From Bacteroidales bacterium (GTDB lineage: Bacteria; Bacteroidota; Bacteroidia; Bacteroidales; UBA7960): a stretch of DNA of 5,676 nt. The position numbers were made by a program, and so were the translations under genes. Below the pieces are notes generated by a model. The model worked only from the letters and a program-made list of their open reading frames with translations, did no database searches and was not told the DNA's origin. Every line of letters starts with the position of its first letter. Within the stretch, counting starts at the first letter, position 1. The stretch spans positions 1-5,676 of the forward strand of contig SLOR01000139.1 in assembly GCA_007132395.1 (NCBI GenBank), in the 5' to 3' direction. Of this stretch, positions 1 through 5,676 are shown one piece after another.

Positions 1-3000
1 AGCAAACCCGAAAACTTTGTGGCACATGCCCAAATCAGCATCAATAACCTCAACCTGATGCAATATGATTATGACGATCTGCTATTGGAGGTAGAATTAC
101 AAGATTCTGTTTTAAATCTAAGCACCCAATACCGCGATGAAATGCTGGCACTGGAGCTTGAAGCTGCTCTGGGAGCTTTTATGAAAGACCCCACGCTCAA
201 TACAATGCTAAACGTCGAATATGCCCAACTGGGCAGGTTAAATCTTACTGAGGAGGAACTGTTGGTGAGCACGTTGCTGGAAACAGACCTCGTATTTGAC
301 ATTGAAGACTTCTTCAACGGTTCTCTCACCCTTAGCAATACCCGTGTGGCCTCAGAAGGAACTGTATATGGAATCCCTGACTTAAGCATACAATCAGAGT
401 CCAACCCCGGCGATTACCGGCTAAAACTACGGTCATCCTTTGCCACGGGAGACTTTAAAGGAAACTTCAGCCCCGCCGCCATCCCTCAGACGCTTGCCAA
501 TCACTTTGCTCACTACTACGATGGTGAGGGATCTCTGGCCGAAGCACCATTAGACACCCTGCCACCCCAACAGTTCGAACTTGCGCTTATCCTGGTGCAG
601 GACAATTATCTCAACTCGGTACTTATACCTCAGTTGCACGGATTTGACACCTTATCTCTTAACATGGCTTACAACAGCCAACTGCGCGATATCATCCTCG
701 AGGCCGATATGGCCTCAATGCAATATGCCGACATCGAAGTGTCGGGATTTGCCCTGCAGGTTGTATCCGACAGGCAGAGTCTTGATTTTGAAGTGCTCCT
801 TAGCCAACTTTCCCTGGGCGATGTGGCCTTTAACCAGCTGGAACTGCAGGGAGCTTTTGCAGAAAAAATGCTGGATTTCACTTTCGCCTTTAAAGATTCG
901 CAGGAAAATCCTCTGTATTCCATGCAGGGACAACTGGCAAGAAACGACAGCCTTTACAGCCTGAATATCAAACCCGAAAACCTCCTCATTAACGGAGAAC
1001 TCTGGCACATACCGCCTGACAACCTGGTTGTTACAGGCCCCGGCCATATTTACGTGCACAACTTTATCATCAGCAGTGAGGGGCGAGAATTAAAAATCCA
1101 AAGTGAAGAATCTGAAGAAAACTACCCCATCCTTGACATCCACTTCCGCCAGATAGACCTTGGACGTCTCACTGCCTTTACCGCCGGACGTGTACCTCCG
1201 GTGGGAGGCTTATTTGAAGGTGATGTGAAGCTTATTAACATCTTCGAAAGTCCTGCCTTTCTGGCCAATCTGGATATTACCGATTTTTCCTACGCAGGAG
1301 ATACCCTGGGGAATATTGTACTCAAGGCAGAAAACCCCGAAGCCGACCTTTACGATGTATCCCTGTCGCTGAGCAGCGACCTTACCAATCTGAGTGTAAA
1401 AGGATTTTACCGTACGGGCGAAAATCCCTCCATTGATTTTGATACCCGCCTTGAACGGCTGCACCTGCCCTCCTTTGAGGCATTTGCCGGGGGAAGTATC
1501 ACCCATCTGAAAGGCTTCCTATCCGGCAATATGAAAATTACCGGCACACCGGAAACCCCTATGATAGGTGGCGATCTAAACATCAACGAAACATCATTCC
1601 GTGTTCCTGCACTCAATGCCGGGTACTTTCTCAGGAGTGAACAGATTACCTTCGACAGACAAAATGTTCGTTTACAGAACATTGCACTGGAGGATTCAGC
1701 CGGACGCCGCGCTACCCTAAACGGACAGATTGGGTTTGCTGAGCTATCACAGCTCAACTTTGACTTACGGCTAAGCAGTCGTAACTTCCAGCTGATGAAT
1801 GTTCTCCCGGAACAAGATGAATCCTATCACGGGCGCATTCTCATGGATACAGACCTCACCCTAAAGGGGAGTCAGGACAACCCGGTTGTAGAAGGAATAA
1901 TCAGACTCAATGAGGGGTCAAGCTTTACTTTTACCCTGCCTCAATCAACTCCCGAAGCAATTGGCGATGAAGGCGTTGTGGAATTTGTACAGGAGAGCGA
2001 TACTTTATTTATGCAAATGGCAAGAGAAACAGCTGACCCGGCTGAGCTGCAATCAACATTTGAAATATTTGATGTAAGCGTAAACATTGAAGTGGACAGA
2101 AATACAGAAGTTAGTATCATTATTGATGAATATGCCGGCGACTTCCTGAAGCTTCGCGGCGGCGGCCAACTCAGCTTAAACATCGATCCCGGCGGTCGCA
2201 TCATCCTGTCAGGCAGATACGACATAAGCGACGGGGAATACCTGCTTACATTTTATGATGTGGTAAGGCGCAACTTCCGTATTCAGAGCGGAAGCTATAT
2301 CAGCTGGTCCGGCGACCCGCTGGATGCGCAAATGGAAATAACTGCCATTCATACAGTGCGCACCAGTCCGGCAAACCTTATGGCAGGCATGGGAGCCAGT
2401 CAGGCAGAAAGTGTTGCTTTGCGCAGACAATTTCCTTTTCATGTTCATCTCAACATGAAAGGCATCCTGCTGGAACCACAGATTAGTTTTGAACTGAAAC
2501 TCCCCCAGGAGCATCAAGCTGCACTGGATGGCACACTGGCAGCAAGGCTGGAACAAATAAATCAAAACCAATCAGACCTTAACAAACAAGTTTTTGCCCT
2601 TCTTATCATGGGTACATTTATCAGGGATAATCCCCTTGATGGCCTTTCCGGGGGAGGAGGCCTGAGCTCCACGGCACGCTCTTCGGTAAGCCAAATGCTT
2701 TCGCAGCAATTAAACCGTTTCTCCGACCGCTTTATCAGGGGGGTGGATATCAATTTTGAAATAGAATCATTTGAAGCTTATGACAACGGGCAAACTGTGG
2801 GCCGCACAGAGCTGCAAATGGAGGTTTCCAGAAGTTTCCTCGATGAAAGAGTAAGAATTTCTGTGGGGGGAAATGTTGAACTGGAAGATGATGCCACGCG
2901 TGAAACAGCGCCCGGCGACATAGCCGGTGACTTCAGCATAGAGTACCTCATTACCCCGGAAGGAAATTTACGGGCCAAAGGATTCAGAACCCGAAACTAT

Positions 3001-3138
3001 GGCGATATTTTCGATGGGCAGGTTATCGAAACAGGTATCTCTCTCATTTTTTCAAGGAGCTACAACCGATTCAGGGAGTTATTTAAGAAAGAAGAAGAAG
3101 AAAATATTGTTCCACCGGAAAACAATTCGTACCCTTAA
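1..3138 (+). CDS. tamB: TamB-like translocation/assembly module protein (AsmA superfamily), 5'-truncated by the window edge
   Basis: The reading frame is open from base 1 and ends at TAA 3136-3138, leaving 1045 visible residues. The GTG at 19 is only the first possible start inside the window. The family has an N-terminal membrane anchor and is usually several hundred residues longer, so the true start lies upstream. The visible protein is almost all alternating beta-strand, with no transmembrane segment and no cysteine, as expected for a periplasmic beta-groove. From about base 1830 to 3090 it matches the TamB (DUF490) C-terminal domain: GRYDISDGEYLL (from 2212), SWSGDPLDA (about 2302-2328), FPFHVHLNMKG (from 2431), LNKQVFALLIMGTF (about 2578-2619), a Gly-rich linker (about 2641-2670), then TELQMEVSRSFLDERV (from 2806). 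The family bridges inner and outer membranes and partners an Omp85 protein; that partner is the next gene. An acidic/basic tail KKEEEEN plus a short polar end follows the conserved domain. The family assignment is firm; the substrate in this organism is unknown. Confidence 0.93.
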   Translation, partial: SKPENFVAHAQISINNLNLMQYDYDDLLLEVELQDSVLNLSTQYRDEMLALELEAALGAFMKDPTLNTMLNVEYAQLGRLNLTEEELLVSTLLETDLVFDIEDFFNGSLTLSNTRVASEGTVYGIPDLSIQSESNPGDYRLKLRSSFATGDFKGNFSPAAIPQTLANHFAHYYDGEGSLAEAPLDTLPPQQFELALILVQDNYLNSVLIPQLHGFDTLSLNMAYNSQLRDIILEADMASMQYADIEVSGFALQVVSDRQSLDFEVLLSQLSLGDVAFNQLELQGAFAEKMLDFTFAFKDSQENPLYSMQGQLARNDSLYSLNIKPENLLINGELWHIPPDNLVVTGPGHIYVHNFIISSEGRELKIQSEESEENYPILDIHFRQIDLGRLTAFTAGRVPPVGGLFEGDVKLINIFESPAFLANLDITDFSYAGDTLGNIVLKAENPEADLYDVSLSLSSDLTNLSVKGFYRTGENPSIDFDTRLERLHLPSFEAFAGGSITHLKGFLSGNMKITGTPETPMIGGDLNINETSFRVPALNAGYFLRSEQITFDRQNVRLQNIALEDSAGRRATLNGQIGFAELSQLNFDLRLSSRNFQLMNVLPEQDESYHGRILMDTDLTLKGSQDNPVVEGIIRLNEGSSFTFTLPQSTPEAIGDEGVVEFVQESDTLFMQMARETADPAELQSTFEIFDVSVNIEVDRNTEVSIIIDEYAGDFLKLRGGGQLSLNIDPGGRIILSGRYDISDGEYLLTFYDVVRRNFRIQSGSYISWSGDPLDAQMEITAIHTVRTSPANLMAGMGASQAESVALRRQFPFHVHLNMKGILLEPQISFELKLPQEHQAALDGTLAARLEQINQNQSDLNKQVFALLIMGTFIRDNPLDGLSGGGGLSSTARSSVSQMLSQQLNRFSDRFIRGVDINFEIESFEAYDNGQTVGRTELQMEVSRSFLDERVRISVGGNVELEDDATRETAPGDIAGDFSIEYLITPEGNLRAKGFRTRNYGDIFDGQVIETGISLIFSRSYNRFRELFKKEEEENIVPPENNSYP
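1207..1935 (+). repeat. Three degenerate TamB/AsmA-type repeat units at protein level
   Basis: Within the TamB-like protein a pattern recurs three times: Gly, a strand, a turn, a Pro, a hydrophobic strand, then an acidic or polar strand ending in Phe or Tyr. Examples are GLFEGDVKL...ESPAFLANLDI (from 1207), GFLSGNMKI...ETPMIGGDLNI (from 1513) and GRILMDTDLTL...DNPVVEGIIRL (from 1831). The conserved Pro codons fall at 1252, 1558 and 1882, spacings of 102 and 108 residues. The first two units align without gaps across about 30 residues. Similarity is seen only in the protein, not as a DNA repeat. This fits a repetitive beta-groove architecture; the exact unit boundaries are my inference. Confidence 0.45.
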
Positions 3139-3160
3139 ACACAATTACCGGATAATAAAT
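3139..3160 (+). promoter_or_regulatory. 22-base tamB-tamL spacer and non-Shine-Dalgarno translation start region
   Basis: Between the tamB stop and the tamL ATG at 3161 lie only 22 bases. They are A/T-rich and end in ATAATAAAT next to the start codon. No GGAGG-like sequence is present at a workable distance. Bacteroidota commonly start translation without a Shine-Dalgarno sequence, using A-rich leaders, so this is a normal start region for the phylum. The gap is too short for an obvious separate promoter, which supports co-transcription and perhaps translational coupling with tamB. Confidence 0.5.
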
Positions 3161-3229
3161 ATGAAAGCCAAAATACATTTTCCATCTTCCTTTACCTGGA
3201 TACTACTGATCCTCATAGCCGGCTCATGT
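3161..3229 (+). other. Lipoprotein signal peptide of TamL with lipidated Cys23
   Basis: Residues 1-22 show a short positive n-region (Lys2, Lys4), a hydrophobic core at residues 13-20 and a small-residue cleavage region Ala-Gly-Ser before Cys23 (codon 3227-3229). Signal peptidase II would cut before Cys23. The residues after Cys (SNMRYLEE) lack the cluster of acidic residues right after the cysteine that is reported as a surface-export signal in Bacteroidota lipoproteins. The lipid anchor is therefore expected on the periplasmic face, which suits periplasmic POTRA modules. Cleavage and topology are inferred from the pattern. Confidence 0.85.
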
Positions 3230-5473
3230 TCCAATATGCGCTATCTGGAAGAGGGACAGCAACTATACACAGGCAGCGATATAAAAATAGAATCGGAAGA
3301 AAAGATTAAGAACAAAAGCGAGGTGTCTTCAGAACTTTCAAGAGTGATACGCCCTCAGCCCAATAATCGTTTTCTGGTTTGGCGCCCTCGTTTATGGTTT
3401 TACAACGTTGCAGGAGAGGATCCATCCACTCGCCTGGGAAAATGGCTCAGAAACAATGTGGGCCGCCCACCGGTACTATGGGAAGACTTCAGCATGAATC
3501 GTTCCCTTCGACTCATGGAAAACAGGTTGTTCAACATGGGCTTTTTTGACCCTCAAATTACATATGATATAAATGAGAAGAAAAATAAGGCATCGGTTGA
3601 TTTTGTCGTTTCACTGAAACCTGCTTTTACCATAAATGAAATATTCTTTATTGAATCAGACGATGCCATAGCAACCAATATCAATGAAAGCAAAAAGGAA
3701 AGCCTTATCAAGCCGGGTGAAACTTACAGCCTTAGCCTGCTGCGTGAGGAAAGAGGGAGGATTGCCAGACATTTGCGTGACCTGGGATATTATTACTTTC
3801 AGGATGATTTCCTGCTTTTCCGGGCAGATACTTCAGTAGCCGAGAGAACTGTTGATCTGAGACTTACCATCAAACCCAATACACCCTCCAATGCATTGCG
3901 AAAATACAAAATCCGCAATGTTTATGTAACCACAACGCATAGCCTGCACACCCGTGATGAACAACAAGTTGATACACTGGAAATGGACAATGGGTTGTAT
4001 CTGGTAAACAATCAGGATTTATTCAAACCCCACACCATAAAAAACGCTGTATTTTTCGTACAAGACAAGGAATACAGTACCAGGGATCATGACCTTACCC
4101 TGAATCATCTTATGGGCCTGGGGGTATTTCAATTTGTAAACCTGAGGTTTATTGAAGTGGAAAACGATGGAAAAAGTGCGCTTGATGTGCGAATTTTGCT
4201 TACCCCCATGGATAAAAAAACCCTGAGTGCAGAGCTCAGGGGAGTGACTAAATCTACCGGCTTTACCGGCCCGGGAATGAGTCTTTCATTCAGCAACAGG
4301 AATTTTCTTTCGGGAGCTGAGAACTTCATCCTGAAACTGGATGGTGCCTTTGAAACCCTTATAGGGCAGGGCGAAAGAAGAACCAGCTCACTGGAGGCCG
4401 GAGCATCGGCCGAACTATCAGTACCCCGTTTTATCGTTCCTTTCTCAATGGCAGAGGTATCCTCACGCTATATCCCCCAAACCCGCATGTTACTCTCGTT
4501 TAATTTTATGAATCGCACGGATGCTTTTAGTGTATCATCCATAAGGAGCCAATTCGGTTATGAGTGGCGCCAGTCGGTTACCTCCAGCTATAGGTTATAT
4601 CCATTTATTTTCAATGTTTTCTCTCTGGGAACCGTGTCGGAGCAGTATGAAGAGTTTTTCTCGCAGGAGGTATTGCTCAGAAGAGGACTCTTTGAACAGT
4701 TTATATTGGGGTCTGAGTTTTCCTACACGTGGAACACTCAGTTGCGCGAGCGCCGCAAGCATGCCTGGTATTTTAACATCAATCTCGACATGTCGGGCAA
4801 TATTGCTTACTTGCTCATTGATGGTTTAAACCTGGGCACCCAACAGGAAGAAGGGGGCTATGGCATACTAAATCAAAGTTTCTCCCAGTTCAGCAAAACA
4901 GATTTTGACCTCAGGTATTATCTGGATATAGGTAATCGGCAAAAAATTGTTACCCGGGTGGCAGCAGGAATCGGAATCCCTTACGGCAACTCAACCACCT
5001 TACCCTATGTAAAACTTTTTACCACCGGAGGCAGCAACAGTATCCGGGCATTTCATCCCCGGTCATTGGGCCCGGGAAGCTATACTACACCCGAAGAGCG
5101 GGCAGGGTCTTTTGACATTTATCAGTCAGGCGATATAAAGCTTGAGCTCAATGCCGAATACCGCGTCAGTTTTAATAATGTGATAAAAGGGGCTTTATTT
5201 GCTGATGCCGGAAACGTATGGAATATAAATGAACGGGAAGGCGCACCCGGAGGCAAATTCGATTCAGACCTGTTTTTAAGTCAAATTGCTTTGGGAACTG
5301 GTGTGGGCCTGCGCTTCGATTTCACCTTCTTCATCCTTCGCTTCGATCTGGCCTTTCCCCTTGCCGTACCCTACGATGGATCGGAATCTTACTTCCAGTC
5401 CATAAAGCCGCTGGATGGTTCATGGAGAAGGAATAACCTACTGCTCAACCTGGCCATCGGTTACCCCTTCTAG
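3161..5473 (+). CDS. tamL: TamL: lipoprotein Omp85/BamA-TamA family outer-membrane protein
   Basis: A complete 770-residue outer-membrane protein, the expected partner of the upstream TamB. The ATG at 3161 is chosen because it gives a lipoprotein signal peptide: basic start MKAK, hydrophobic WILLILIAG, then Cys23 in the lipobox AGSC, followed by SNMRYLEEG as in TamL proteins. Cys23 is the only cysteine. Residues ~28-150 form the first periplasmic region (RPRLWFYN, GRPPVLWEDF, LFNMGFFDPQITY), ~153-240 a POTRA-like unit (FTINEIFF, LRDLGYYYF) and ~245-350 another (YKIRNVYV, LMGLGVFQFVNLRF). The barrel runs from ~355 to 770 and includes FTGPGMSLSFSNRNFLSGAE (368-387), TTGGSNSIRAF (621-631; the VRGF-type lid motif), FADAGNVW (680-687) and a C-terminal IGYPF with terminal Phe770, the usual beta-signal. 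Lipidation separates TamL of Bacteroidota/Chlorobi from proteobacterial TamA. A BamA paralogue is less likely given the adjacent tamB. Tandem stops TAG-TAA end the gene. Confidence 0.94.
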   Translation: MKAKIHFPSSFTWILLILIAGSCSNMRYLEEGQQLYTGSDIKIESEEKIKNKSEVSSELSRVIRPQPNNRFLVWRPRLWFYNVAGEDPSTRLGKWLRNNVGRPPVLWEDFSMNRSLRLMENRLFNMGFFDPQITYDINEKKNKASVDFVVSLKPAFTINEIFFIESDDAIATNINESKKESLIKPGETYSLSLLREERGRIARHLRDLGYYYFQDDFLLFRADTSVAERTVDLRLTIKPNTPSNALRKYKIRNVYVTTTHSLHTRDEQQVDTLEMDNGLYLVNNQDLFKPHTIKNAVFFVQDKEYSTRDHDLTLNHLMGLGVFQFVNLRFIEVENDGKSALDVRILLTPMDKKTLSAELRGVTKSTGFTGPGMSLSFSNRNFLSGAENFILKLDGAFETLIGQGERRTSSLEAGASAELSVPRFIVPFSMAEVSSRYIPQTRMLLSFNFMNRTDAFSVSSIRSQFGYEWRQSVTSSYRLYPFIFNVFSLGTVSEQYEEFFSQEVLLRRGLFEQFILGSEFSYTWNTQLRERRKHAWYFNINLDMSGNIAYLLIDGLNLGTQQEEGGYGILNQSFSQFSKTDFDLRYYLDIGNRQKIVTRVAAGIGIPYGNSTTLPYVKLFTTGGSNSIRAFHPRSLGPGSYTTPEERAGSFDIYQSGDIKLELNAEYRVSFNNVIKGALFADAGNVWNINEREGAPGGKFDSDLFLSQIALGTGVGLRFDFTFFILRFDLAFPLAVPYDGSESYFQSIKPLDGSWRRNNLLLNLAIGYPF
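4214..4241 (-). terminator. Possible intrinsic terminator on the antisense strand inside tamL
   Basis: CCCTGAG (4221-4227) and CTCAGGG (4235-4241) are perfect inverted repeats, giving a 7-bp, mostly G/C stem with a 7-base loop. On the minus strand the stem is followed at once by seven T (complement of A at 4214-4220), the layout of a Rho-independent terminator. On the plus strand the A-run precedes the hairpin, so it would not stop tamL transcription. It lies in coding sequence (KKTLSAELRG) and could be a chance result of codon choice. If active, it could stop antisense transcripts reading through from the convergent gene at the right edge, about 1.25 kb away. Confidence 0.3.
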
Positions 5474-5479
5474 TAAATT

Positions 5480-5676
5480 TCACATAAGTTTTTCCTTATC
5501 TTTCATTTTTTCAAAATGGCCCAAAAGTTCCTGTTCCATTTCATCCACAGTATCGCACACTTTAAATAAACCAAGGTCTTCCTCGCTAATCATACCATGC
5601 TCGGCAAGCTTGCGGAAGTTGATGATATCATTCCAGTAAATACTGTCGTAAATCAGGATTTTCATATCCTTTTTGA
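5480..5676 (-). CDS. C-terminal part of a LOG-family (TIGR00730 / lysine-decarboxylase-like Rossmann fold) protein, 5'-truncated by the window edge
   Basis: The last 64 codons of a minus-strand gene ending in TGA (complement of 5480-5482). An ATG at 5663-5665 could give a 61-residue protein, but the frame stays open to the right edge (codons for Lys-Lys-Asp before it). The sequence also fits the interior of a known family rather than an N-terminus. The pattern MKILIYDSIYWNDIINF, then EHGMISEEDLGLFKVCDT, then VDEMEQEL resembles the C-terminus of LOG-type proteins: a beta-strand before a Tyr-Trp, a helix, then G-x-I-S-x-E-D-L and a short strand ending in Asp. LOG enzymes release the base from nucleoside 5'-monophosphates; their PGGxGTxxE active-site motif would lie outside the window, so activity cannot be judged. 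The end converges on tamL with a 6-base gap and shows no functional link to it. The family is recognised from the C-terminal pattern only; a small standalone protein is the less likely alternative. Confidence 0.72.
   Translation of the reverse strand, partial: KKDMKILIYDSIYWNDIINFRKLAEHGMISEEDLGLFKVCDTVDEMEQELLGHFEKMKDKEKLM

Noticed and set aside
19..21. GTG as the start codon of the TamB-like gene
   Set aside because: The frame is open to base 1, and the family has a membrane anchor and further beta-groove upstream; this Val is internal.
2209..2571. Long minus-strand open frames opposite tamB (such as 2209-2571 and 1407-1757)
   Set aside because: They lie fully antisense to a conserved gene, have Cys/Ser/Pro-rich composition typical of reverse-frame translations, and show no recognisable domain.
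2999..3160. In-frame 54-residue upstream extension of TamL starting inside the end of tamB
   Set aside because: It would put a long basic stretch (including five Lys in a row) before the signal peptide and overlap tamB by about 140 bases. The ATG at 3161 gives a standard lipoprotein signal peptide.
4256..4271. Short direct repeat of TACCGGC in tamL
   Set aside because: Seven bases repeated once within codons for conserved residues; expected by chance and without further copies.
4560..4829. 89-residue plus-strand frame inside tamL
   Set aside because: It overlaps conserved barrel-coding sequence in another frame and has no recognisable features; it is a shadow of tamL.
5484..5499. ATAAG/CTTAT hairpin with T-rich flank just past the tamL stop, as a tamL terminator
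   Set aside because: The stem is only 5 bp and mostly A/T, the T-run is interrupted and offset, and the site lies within the coding end of the minus-strand gene. It is too weak to call.
5415..5639. Plus-strand frame spanning the tamL end and antisense to the LOG-like gene
   Set aside because: It is Ser-rich, overlaps two better-supported genes in other frames and has no domain signature.
5480..5665. Complete 61-residue small protein starting at the minus-strand ATG 5665-5663
   Set aside because: The frame continues without a stop to the window edge, and the sequence fits the C-terminal strand-helix pattern of LOG-family proteins. An AAGGA lies only a base or two before the ATG, too close to act as a ribosome site.

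Overview
The window looks like chromosomal DNA from a Bacteroidota, probably class Bacteroidia. Three things point there. A TamB-type protein is followed directly by an Omp85 barrel protein that carries a lipoprotein signal (the TamL arrangement known from Bacteroidota/Chlorobi). The second gene has no Shine-Dalgarno sequence and instead an A/T-rich leader. Base composition is moderate, somewhat under half G+C by eye. I could not resolve genus or family.

Layout: bases 1-3138 hold the C-terminal ~1045 residues of a TamB-like AsmA-superfamily protein on the + strand, with its N-terminus off the left edge. After a 22-base gap, bases 3161-5473 hold a complete 770-residue TamL: lipobox, POTRA-like periplasmic modules and an Omp85 barrel ending in Phe. 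The tandem stops TAG-TAA close it. Six bases further on, a convergent minus-strand gene ends; only its last 64 codons are in the window, and they resemble the C-terminus of LOG-family (TIGR00730 / lysine-decarboxylase-like Rossmann fold) proteins. There is no gene-free stretch over 300 bases. I saw no tRNA, rRNA, CRISPR array, insertion sequence or attachment site.

How the genes work together: TamB and TamL are almost certainly co-transcribed and form the two halves of a translocation and assembly module. TamL sits in the outer membrane with its POTRA modules in the periplasm. TamB bridges from the inner membrane with a long beta-rich groove and docks on TamL through its C-terminal domain. 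The family is linked to outer-membrane protein assembly and, for AsmA-like proteins, to lipid transport between membranes. The LOG-like gene is an unrelated convergent neighbour.

This is mostly a conserved housekeeping locus, and I found no evidence of a new multi-gene system. The points most worth a second look are a terminator-shaped hairpin on the antisense strand of tamL, placed at the POTRA/barrel junction next to an A7 run; the IRAF version of the Omp85 VRGF motif; and the very tight convergent gene ends without a clear terminator.
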